Positions 58,322 to 64,000 of a DNA stretch of 64,000 nt are shown here, piece by piece. Position numbers and translations under genes: made by a program. Source of the DNA: Actinomycetota bacterium (GTDB lineage Bacteria; Actinomycetota; Actinomycetes; S36-B12); assembly GCA_030645615.1 (NCBI GenBank), contig JAUSNB010000054.1, positions 62,001 through 126,000 of the forward strand, read 5' to 3'. Below the pieces are notes generated by a model. It ran no database searches. It saw only the letters and a list, made by a program, of their open reading frames with translations, and had not been told where the DNA came from. Within the stretch, counting starts at the first letter, position 1. Every line of letters starts with the position of its first letter.

Positions 58322-59060
58322 TCGGGTCGTCGCTTCGCCCGTTCGATGCCCCGATGTACGCGTCGACGTCGTACCCGCGTTCCTCCCAGTAGCCCGGGGT
58401 CACGGTCCGGGCAACCTCGATGCCGCCGAGCCACTTGAGTGACTTGTACCCGTACATCGGCACGACGTACAGCCGGACGGGTGCGCCGTGCTTGACCTGG
58501 ATCGGCGCGCCGAACATGGATGTGGCCACCAGGACGTCCGGCTGCATCGCCTGCTCGAGGGTGAGGGACTCCGTGTACACGCCGTCGAAGGACGTGAAGC
58601 GAAGAGCCGCTGCGCCCTCCTCGACTCCCGCCCGCTCCAGGACGTCGCGCAGGAGGACGCCCGACCACGGGACGTCGTTGACGCGCCACCCCGTCACGCA
58701 CTGGAAGTCCTTTGTCATGCCGGTCTGCGGCAGCGCTGCCAGGTCGGCGAGGCTGAGCGACAACTCGCGGTCCACCATGCCGGTCACGGTGAGTCGGTAG
58801 TCCTCCGCTGCGACCTCCGGGTGCGGTGACGTCACCGAGTAGATGCGGAAGCCGCCCGCGGCGGGGATCACGGACGCCAGCGCCGGCGCGGTCGACGCCA
58901 CCACCGTGCTCACGCCGTCGGACAGCCAGCGGCCAGTGGCCACTCCCACGGCGCCGAGCCCGATCATCCCCAGGACGATGCGCCGGCCCACGGGGGCTCC
59001 GCGGCGCGGCCCTGCGGGCGCCGGGTCGGCCTGCTCCACGTCGGGTTCCGGGATGGCCAT
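58314..59060 (-). CDS. Molybdopterin-dependent oxidoreductase (sulphite-oxidase/MsrP-like)
   Basis: 248 residues. An N-terminal GRRIVLGMIGLGAVG looks like a twin-arginine signal or anchor. The SuoX-fold domain has KDFQCVTGWRVNDVPWSG, with the Cys that ligates Mo, and HGAPVRLYVVPMYGYKSLKW. This is the MsrP/sulphite-oxidase superfamily; the substrate may be sulphite, sulphoxide or another oxo compound. The ATG at 59060 is chosen; the frame upstream to 59129 adds nothing family-like. Paired with the b-type cytochrome as a two-subunit redox enzyme. Confidence 0.9.
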   Translation of the reverse strand: MAIPEPDVEQADPAPAGPRRGAPVGRRIVLGMIGLGAVGVATGRWLSDGVSTVVASTAPALASVIPAAGGFRIYSVTSPHPEVAAEDYRLTVTGMVDRELSLSLADLAALPQTGMTKDFQCVTGWRVNDVPWSGVLLRDVLERAGVEEGAAALRFTSFDGVYTESLTLEQAMQPDVLVATSMFGAPIQVKHGAPVRLYVVPMYGYKSLKWLGGIEVARTVTPGYWEERGYDVDAYIGASNGRSDDPNV

Positions 59061-59150
59061 GCCCCATGGGAACACACAACCGAGGGCCGCGCTATTGGTG
59101 AGCGCCTTACCGCTTCGTAAGGTCTCCACGGGGTGCCGGGCGCGGGGAAG

Positions 59151-59711
59151 CTACGTGCCGCACAGAGCGACGAGCGCTGCCACGGTGGCCAGGTTGCGTG
59201 CCGTGCCGGCCCGGTGGGCGCCGGGTCCTCGAGTCATCAACGCCGACGCGAGGTCGCTCCTGCCGAAGCCATCGGGGGTGTGCAGGTACATGGTGGTCCC
59301 GGCGGCATGGACGCGGTCCCGGCTGCCCTTGGCCGCGACCGCCGCCTGCGCCTCGTCGAGCCTTGCCCGCGACGGGGCATCCAGAGGCGCGGGCAGGAAG
59401 AACACGTGCACCCGTCTCGGGTCCGGCTCGTCGCCGTACGGGTTGGCCGCCGTGACCGCCGCCAGGGCCGACGAGGACAGCGCGATGACGGGGATGTCGA
59501 GGCCGAGGTGCCCCGCGATGACGTTATGCACGTGCGCTGCGACAGCGGCCGGCCGAGCGCGCGGCTGGTCGAGCACGACGTTGCCGCTCTGGATGTACGT
59601 GCGCACGCGCTGGTAGCCGGCCTCGGCGAGAAGCCGACGCAGGTCCGCCATGGGCACGGTGTTGCGGCCGCCGACATTGACGCCTCGCAGGAGCGCGACG
59701 ACAGTGGCCAT
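59151..59711 (-). CDS. DUF1697 protein
   Basis: 186 residues beginning MATVVALLRGVNVGGRNTVPMADLR, the DUF1697 hallmark LLRGVNVGG, with TYIQSGNVVLD and RRVHVFFLP further on. Function unknown; a soluble ferredoxin-like fold is usual. The ATG at 59711 is chosen; frames upstream run into the rsgA leader. Separated from the molybdoenzyme gene downstream by 90 bp. Confidence 0.92.
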   Translation of the reverse strand: MATVVALLRGVNVGGRNTVPMADLRRLLAEAGYQRVRTYIQSGNVVLDQPRARPAAVAAHVHNVIAGHLGLDIPVIALSSSALAAVTAANPYGDEPDPRRVHVFFLPAPLDAPSRARLDEAQAAVAAKGSRDRVHAAGTTMYLHTPDGFGRSDLASALMTRGPGAHRAGTARNLATVAALVALCGT

Positions 59712-59785
59712 TGCCGCATCCTTCCCCATCCGCGGCATGTGGCATATGCTTGCGGGGCAACGCCGACGCGAGAGGAGCACATTCC

Positions 59786-59821
59786 ATGACTGCTGTGCCC
59801 CGCCGCGTCCGCGTCTCCTGA
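59786..59821 (+). CDS. Possible 11-codon leader peptide upstream of rsgA
   Basis: AGAGGAG at 59771-59777 is followed by ATG at 59786 and eleven codons, MTAVPRRVRVS, ending TGA at 59819-59821. Four-fifths of the way to rsgA it is followed by 95 bp without a good frame. A strong ribosome-binding site and the Arg/Val repeat favour translation as a leader peptide, but no codon-level evidence beyond this exists in the window. A chance short frame is possible. Confidence 0.45.
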   Translation: MTAVPRRVRVS

Positions 59822-59916
59822 CTCCGAGGTCTCCTGACCCCTGGTCCGAGCCGGGCTCCCGCGTCCCCTCGTCTTCGCGCTGCGCTACTGCGCGCGCATT
59901 CCACCCAGGAGTCACG

Positions 59917-60960
59917 TTGACCGCTTCACTTCTCGACCTCGGCTGGCGTCCGTCGGACGTCGACGCCGACCGCTTGCACCACCATCCCCACTCACGCCCG
60001 GCCCGAGTAACCCAGCAGCAGCGAGGTGCCTGGCTCGTCCATGACGGCTCGGAGGAGGTCCTCGCCCGCGCGCGGGGGGCCGTTCTCGATCCCGCTCCGG
60101 TCACCGGCGACTGGCTGCTCGTCAGCGGAGACGCACGCACGACGTGCTACGTGGACGAGGTCCTGCCCCGGCGCTCCACGCTCTCCCGCGCGGAGGCGGG
60201 TGGCCGAAGCCAGGAACAGGTCATCGCCGCAAATGTCGACGTGGTGGGCATCTGCGCACCTGCGGACGACGTCAACGAGCGAAGGCTCGAACGCGAGCTC
60301 ACCGCCGTGTGGGCGTCAGGTGCCGTCCCGCTCGTGATCATCACCAAGGCCGACGCGGTGGACGATCCGAAGGCGGTGGCCACGGCAGCCGCCGTCGTCT
60401 GCATCGGTGCCGACGTGGTGGCCACGTCGACGGTGTCGGGGGAGGGGCTCGACGGGGTGCGCGACCGCCTCGGTCCGGGCGTCACCCTTGCCCTGATCGG
60501 GCCGTCGGGGGTCGGGAAGAGCAGCCTGGTGAACGCTCTTGCTGGCCATGAGGTGCTCGCCACCCAGGCCACGCGGCAGGACGGCAAGGGACGGCACACC
60601 ACCACCGGGCGGCACCTGGTCCCGTTGGCCGGGGTCGGCCTGCTGCTCGACACCCCGGGCATGCGCGAGTTCGCGCCGTGGTTCGCCGACGAGGGACTCG
60701 GCGGCACTTTCGCCGACATCGACGAGCTCGCCGCAAGCTGCCGCTTCGCCGACTGCCGTCACGACAGCGAGCCCGGGTGCGCCGTGCTCACCGTCGCGGC
60801 CGGCGACGCGGAGATCGGCGCCCGGGTCGAGTCCTGGCGCAAGCTTCAGCGAGAACTGGCCTGGCTCGAGCGTCGGCAGGACGCTCGGCTGCGCCAGGAG
60901 GAGCGCCGGCAGTGGATCATCCGCGAGCGAGCCATGCGGCGGTCGATCCGATCGACATGA
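59917..60960 (+). CDS. rsgA: Small ribosomal subunit biogenesis GTPase RsgA
   Basis: 347 residues with circularly permuted GTPase order: G4 ITKAD before G1 GPSGVGKSS and G3 DTPG. An N-terminal OB fold (VTGDWLLVSGDARTTCYVDEVLP) and a C-terminal zinc finger (CRFADCRHDSEPGC) complete the family. It assists late 30S maturation. The TTG at 59917 follows AGGAG at 59907-59911; no ATG or GTG fits as well. The 200-bp leader includes a possible 11-codon frame. Convergent with the YCII gene. Confidence 0.94.
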   Translation: MTASLLDLGWRPSDVDADRLHHHPHSRPARVTQQQRGAWLVHDGSEEVLARARGAVLDPAPVTGDWLLVSGDARTTCYVDEVLPRRSTLSRAEAGGRSQEQVIAANVDVVGICAPADDVNERRLERELTAVWASGAVPLVIITKADAVDDPKAVATAAAVVCIGADVVATSTVSGEGLDGVRDRLGPGVTLALIGPSGVGKSSLVNALAGHEVLATQATRQDGKGRHTTTGRHLVPLAGVGLLLDTPGMREFAPWFADEGLGGTFADIDELAASCRFADCRHDSEPGCAVLTVAAGDAEIGARVESWRKLQRELAWLERRQDARLRQEERRQWIIRERAMRRSIRST

Positions 60961-60987
60961 CGCTGCTCGGACGGTGACGGCCAGCAC

Positions 60988-61299
60988 CTACATGACGTCG
61001 AAGGTCTCCAGCACCTCGATGCGGCCGTTGGCCGCGAGGTGCGGGCAGCCTTGCGCGATCGCGACGGCGGCATCGAGGCTCTCGGCCGCGATGACCGAGT
61101 AACCGGACACGGCGGACGTCGCCGCGCCCACGGATCCGTCGGGCGCAACCGCGGCCGAGGCCCCCGTGGGGTTGCCCGGGTCGGCGGCCGCCTCGCCCAT
61201 GCCGGCGAACCACGACGTCCAGGCCTCCATGACGGCCTTGCCTTCGTCCTCCGTCGTGGGCTCGTCGCCACCGATGTACACGAACAGGTACTTGGCCAT
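60988..61299 (-). CDS. YCII-related domain protein
   Basis: 103 residues: MAKYLFVYIGGDEPTTEDE, WTSWFAGMGEA, then VSGYSVIAAESLDAAVAIAQGCP and IEVLETFDVM. These fit the YCII/DGPF-type dimeric alpha-beta barrel with a conserved His/Asp pocket. Many relatives are dehydrogenase-like or lactone-acting enzymes; function here is unknown. The ATG at 61299 is supported by GAGGGA upstream. Divergent from the tyrosine phosphatase gene (115 bp between starts). Confidence 0.9.
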   Translation of the reverse strand: MAKYLFVYIGGDEPTTEDEGKAVMEAWTSWFAGMGEAAADPGNPTGASAAVAPDGSVGAATSAVSGYSVIAAESLDAAVAIAQGCPHLAANGRIEVLETFDVM

Positions 61300-61413
61300 G
61301 AGGGTCCCTCCCGAGGCGCCCCGGGGGCGGAGGCGCGATGCGGGGGAGCCTGCCACGGGCCACCGACGCTGACAAGGTCCGCTGGGGCGCGCGTGGCCGG
61401 TAGCGTGCCGTGC

Positions 61414-62010
61414 ATGACGGACGCCTTCACGGTGCTGGTCGTGTGTCGGGCGAACGTCTGCCGTTCCCCGGTTGCCGAGCGCCTGCTGGCCCGTTGGTCC
61501 GGCCAGATCGGGCTCGACGGCGTCGTCCGCGCGGAGTCTGCCGGGTGGGAGGCGGAACCCGGCACCGCCCGGTGCGCCCAGGGCGAGGCGTGGCTGCCTG
61601 GCCTGCTCCCCGGCGCGGCCATCGAGTTGGCGGGGGAGCACCTCGACCGCGCCGACCTCGTGCTGGCCCTGGACCGCGAGGCCAGGGCCGCGTGCGTCCG
61701 GCGCAGCACGGCATGCCGTCCGCGCCTGCTCACCGTCACCCAGGCCGGCTTCCTCGCTGACCGGCTCGGCCGCATGATCGAGACCGGCGAGCCGATCGCG
61801 GGTGCCCCCGCTGTGCCGGAGGCGCCGGCCGACCGGCTGCGCTGGCTCGTTACCGAGATGGACGCAGCCCGCGGACTGCTCGCCGGCCGGCCCGACGACG
61901 CCGACGACATCGTCGATCGGCACGGCGTCGAGCCGCACGCCGAGGTGTTCGACGAGGTCGACTCGGCGCTCGCGCCGCTCACGCGCGTATGGGCGGCGCT
62001 CATGGCCTGA
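61414..62010 (+). CDS. Low-molecular-weight protein tyrosine phosphatase (Wzb-like)
   Basis: 198 residues. The N-terminal VLVVCRANVCRSPVAE is the CX5R(S/T) P-loop with the nucleophilic Cys and following Arg; the general acid Asp is expected in the DRxGVEP-like region or the DADDIVDRHG segment. The length exceeds classical Wzb (about 150), with an insert before the acid loop. It lies 85 bp before a Wzc-like tyrosine kinase, and so probably dephosphorylates it to control polymer chain length. ATG at 61414. Confidence 0.88.
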   Translation: MTDAFTVLVVCRANVCRSPVAERLLARWSGQIGLDGVVRAESAGWEAEPGTARCAQGEAWLPGLLPGAAIELAGEHLDRADLVLALDREARAACVRRSTACRPRLLTVTQAGFLADRLGRMIETGEPIAGAPAVPEAPADRLRWLVTEMDAARGLLAGRPDDADDIVDRHGVEPHAEVFDEVDSALAPLTRVWAALMA

Positions 62011-62095
62011 TGGTGGGCCGGGTGCCATCGCCAGTTGAGCCGAAGACACGTGGCCATATGCGACACTGGGGCCTCTGAGAGGGGTCGGTGCCACC

Positions 62096-63586
62096 ATGCA
62101 TGTGCGCGAGTACTTCCGGGTGGTGTCCAAGCACTGGCTCGCCATCGTGCTGATCACCGGCCTGGTCTTCGCCGCCGTCGCGGTCTACACCTTCCTCCAG
62201 CCCAAGGTCTACACGGCCACCGCGCAGATCTTCGTGTCGATCTCGACCCGCGTCCAGCCGAACCAGGCGGGTCAGTCGTCCGTCAGCTCGTCGACGCCGT
62301 ACGTGCTGCAACGGCTGACCAGCTACGTCGAGGTCGTGGGCAGTCCGCAAGTCATGCAGCCGGTCGTCGACCAGCTCGGGCTCAAGACCACCGCCGAGGG
62401 CCTCGCCGGGTCCGTGTCGGCCATCAACCCTGCCGGGACGGTGATCCTGGAGATCTCCGCGAACGACACGAGCCCGCAGCTGGCAGCGGAGATCGCGAAC
62501 GCGGTCGCCGAGAGGTTCACGGTCGTGATCCAGGATCTCGAGGCGCAGACACTGGGCAGTTCCGTCCTGGTGAAGGCCACGATGACCCGCCCCGCGGTGC
62601 CTCCCACGAGCCCGACGAGCCCGACGACGGCGCTCAATTTGGTCGTGGGCATGCTGGTCGGTCTTGCCCTCGGCGTCGGGTACGCCTTCCTTCGCGAGGC
62701 CCTGGACAACACCGTCAAGTCCCAGGACCAGCTCAACGAGATCACCGGCACGGCGAGCGTCGGCATGATCATGTTCGACCCCGATGCCAAGGACAAGCCG
62801 CTCGTCGCGCTCGACCAGCGCGCGATCAGGTCGGAGTCCTTCCGCACCATCCGCACCAACCTGCGATACGTCAACGTCGACCACCGGCCCAAGGTGTTCA
62901 CCATCACGTCGGCCCTCCCAGGCGAGGGCAAGTCGACGACGGCGGTCAACCTGGCCATCACGTTCGCGCAGGCAGGCAGGCGTGTGTGCCTCGCCGAGGC
63001 GGACCTCCGCCGGCCCCAGTTGGACAAGTACCTCGGCATTGACATGGAGGTCGGGCTGACCGACGTACTCGCGGGCGACATCCCGCTGGACGACGCGCTG
63101 GTGTCGTGGAACCGGGGGATGCTCACTGTGCTCCCTTCGGGCCGGACGCCACCCAACCCGTCCGAGATGCTCGGCTCCCGCGTCATGCGCGACGTCCTGT
63201 CGAAGCTGCGCAGCACCTTCGACATCGTCATCATCGACGCGCCGCCACTGCTGCCCGTCAGTGACGCCGCCGAGATCGCCAACGCGTCTGACGGGGCGAT
63301 CCTCATCGCCCGGTGGGGCAAGACCACGCGGGAGCAACTCGCTGCTGCCGCCCTCGCGGTCACGCAGGCCGACGGCCGGATCCTCGGGACGATCATGAAC
63401 TTCGTTCCTGTCGCGCGCGGGCGGTACGGCTACCGGTACGACTACGGCTACGCCTACGGGCGCGGCTACGGCTACGGCTACGGCTACAAGGCGCGAGAGT
63501 CCACCGAGCGAACCCCGCCCGCCCCTCCGAGCGACCTGACCGAACAGTTGACGCGAAACGCCGGGGCAGGCGACGGGTCGCCCTAG
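62096..63586 (+). CDS. Wzc-like chain-length determinant / bacterial tyrosine kinase
   Basis: 496 residues. An N-terminal Wzz domain with two membrane helices (HWLAIVLITGLVFAAVAVYTF near the start and TALNLVVGMLVGLALGVGYAF about residue 180) flanks an exported loop. The cytoplasmic BY-kinase part has Walker A GEGKST (276-281), Walker A' CLAEADLRRPQ and Walker B IVIIDAPPL. The C-terminal Tyr cluster lies at 444-464. It autophosphorylates on that tail and sets polysaccharide chain length. ATG at 62096. It heads a Wzy-type export operon. Confidence 0.94.
   Translation: MHVREYFRVVSKHWLAIVLITGLVFAAVAVYTFLQPKVYTATAQIFVSISTRVQPNQAGQSSVSSSTPYVLQRLTSYVEVVGSPQVMQPVVDQLGLKTTAEGLAGSVSAINPAGTVILEISANDTSPQLAAEIANAVAERFTVVIQDLEAQTLGSSVLVKATMTRPAVPPTSPTSPTTALNLVVGMLVGLALGVGYAFLREALDNTVKSQDQLNEITGTASVGMIMFDPDAKDKPLVALDQRAIRSESFRTIRTNLRYVNVDHRPKVFTITSALPGEGKSTTAVNLAITFAQAGRRVCLAEADLRRPQLDKYLGIDMEVGLTDVLAGDIPLDDALVSWNRGMLTVLPSGRTPPNPSEMLGSRVMRDVLSKLRSTFDIVIIDAPPLLPVSDAAEIANASDGAILIARWGKTTREQLAAAALAVTQADGRILGTIMNFVPVARGRYGYRYDYGYAYGRGYGYGYGYKARESTERTPPAPPSDLTEQLTRNAGAGDGSP
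63425..63487 (+). repeat. Tyr-rich direct repeat encoding the kinase C-terminal tail
   Basis: Ten TAC codons in 63 bp, separated mainly by GGC, encode a run such as RYGYRYDYGYAYG followed by GRGYGYGYGY. The last four units are perfect TACGGC hexamers. These tyrosines (residues 444-464) are the expected autophosphorylation sites of BY-kinases. The hexamer array could change length by slippage. Confidence 0.85.
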
Positions 63587-63612
63587 TCGATGCCCACTCC
63601 GAAGGTGCCCAC

Positions 63613-64000
63613 GTGAGCCCGGAAGCACCGCGGGCCGAGGGGTCCGTGCTCCCGTCGGCCCAAGCGGCCGTCAAGGCGCGCCGCGAGCGCCCGCCGGTGT
63701 TCGCCCAGATTCTGTTTGGCCTGCTGGTCCTGTCGACGCTGCGCGCGGGCGGCGGACCGGCGAACACGTCGATCACCGACGTCGCGATGCTCATCATCAT
63801 CGCCGTTTACCTCGCGCCGAACCTGCTCATCGTGAAGCCGTCCGCCGAGGTCAGCCACTACCTCGTCGGCTTCCTGCTCGTGCTCAGCGCTTACGTGGTG
63901 CTGCAGCTGCTCATGCTTGCGACGGTCGGCGGCAGCGGTCTGGTTGTTGTCAAGGATGCCTTCAGTCCGCTCTTCATGGTCGTCGCCTGCATCCTGCTCC
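63613..64000 (+). CDS. Membrane protein, start of an O-antigen polymerase/ligase-like gene (truncated)
   Basis: GTG at 63613 begins 26 bp after the kinase stop; 129 codons are visible to the window end without a stop. An N-terminal cytoplasmic stretch (SPEAPRAEGSVLPS) leads to at least three hydrophobic helices (FAQILFGLLVLSTL, VAMLIIIAVYLAPNLLIV, YLVGFLLVLSAYVVLQLLMLA). Position right after a Wzc-like kinase suggests a Wzy-like polymerase or ligase, but no diagnostic loop is in the window. Confidence 0.7.
   Translation, partial: MSPEAPRAEGSVLPSAQAAVKARRERPPVFAQILFGLLVLSTLRAGGGPANTSITDVAMLIIIAVYLAPNLLIVKPSAEVSHYLVGFLLVLSAYVVLQLLMLATVGGSGLVVVKDAFSPLFMVVACILL

Overview
The window is about 64 kb of very GC-rich, gene-dense DNA from an actinobacterium. 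GTG starts are common, stop and start codons often overlap by 4 bp (ATGA or GTGA), and there are no insertion sequences, integrases or CRISPR arrays. Gene content fits Actinomycetia: oligoribonuclease, DUF3159, DUF4333, DUF5130 and DUF6153 proteins, a group II truncated haemoglobin, and an actinobacterial EttA. The stretch from about 33.3 to 54.9 kb (ssb, ettA, hotdog thioesterase, hypothetical, alpha-glucosidase, glbO, pepN, Nei-type glycosylase) resembles, from memory, the Rv2464c-Rv2478c neighbourhood of Mycobacterium tuberculosis. I cannot name a genus.

Layout. 1-8.2 kb: a secreted glycosidase-like lipoprotein cut by the window edge, a haem oxygenase behind a promoter covered by iron-box-like palindromes, tRNA-His, orn, a universal-stress/CBS gene pair behind a DosR-like palindrome, a TesB-type thioesterase, two small lipoproteins and a large HerA-like ATPase. 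8.3-21 kb: a cell-surface polysaccharide locus with two paralogous diguanylate cyclases, a mutarotase, a UDP-GlcNAc 2-epimerase, a BcsB-like exported subunit and a processive GT2 synthase, followed by membrane/cytochrome b5 proteins, a secreted beta-sandwich protein and a DUF2334 deacetylase-like protein. 20-24.7 kb: two secreted proteins (one with seven RCC1 repeats plus three fibronectin III domains), tRNA-Arg and a third GGDEF protein.

24.7-33.1 kb: seven tightly packed minus-strand genes encoding an exported protein with a C-terminal sorting-signal-like tail, a PIG-L deacetylase, a GT2 glycosyltransferase, an exosortase-family membrane protein fused in frame to an ATP-grasp ligase, a second UDP-GlcNAc 2-epimerase, a HAD phosphatase and an MFS transporter. 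I regard this as the best candidate for an undescribed system: a protein-sorting or glycan-attachment pathway whose transpeptidase-like enzyme is joined to a carboxylate ligase.

33.3-61.3 kb is mostly conserved housekeeping: SSB, EttA, glucan metabolism (alpha-glucosidase, MalQ), peptidases, YbdK-type ligase, MscS channel, DNA glycosylase, a molybdopterin/cytochrome b redox pair and RsgA with a tiny Arg-rich upstream reading frame. At 61.4-64 kb a second capsule/exopolysaccharide operon begins (low-molecular-weight tyrosine phosphatase, Wzc-like tyrosine kinase with a Tyr-rich tail, and the start of a polymerase-like membrane protein) and runs off the window.
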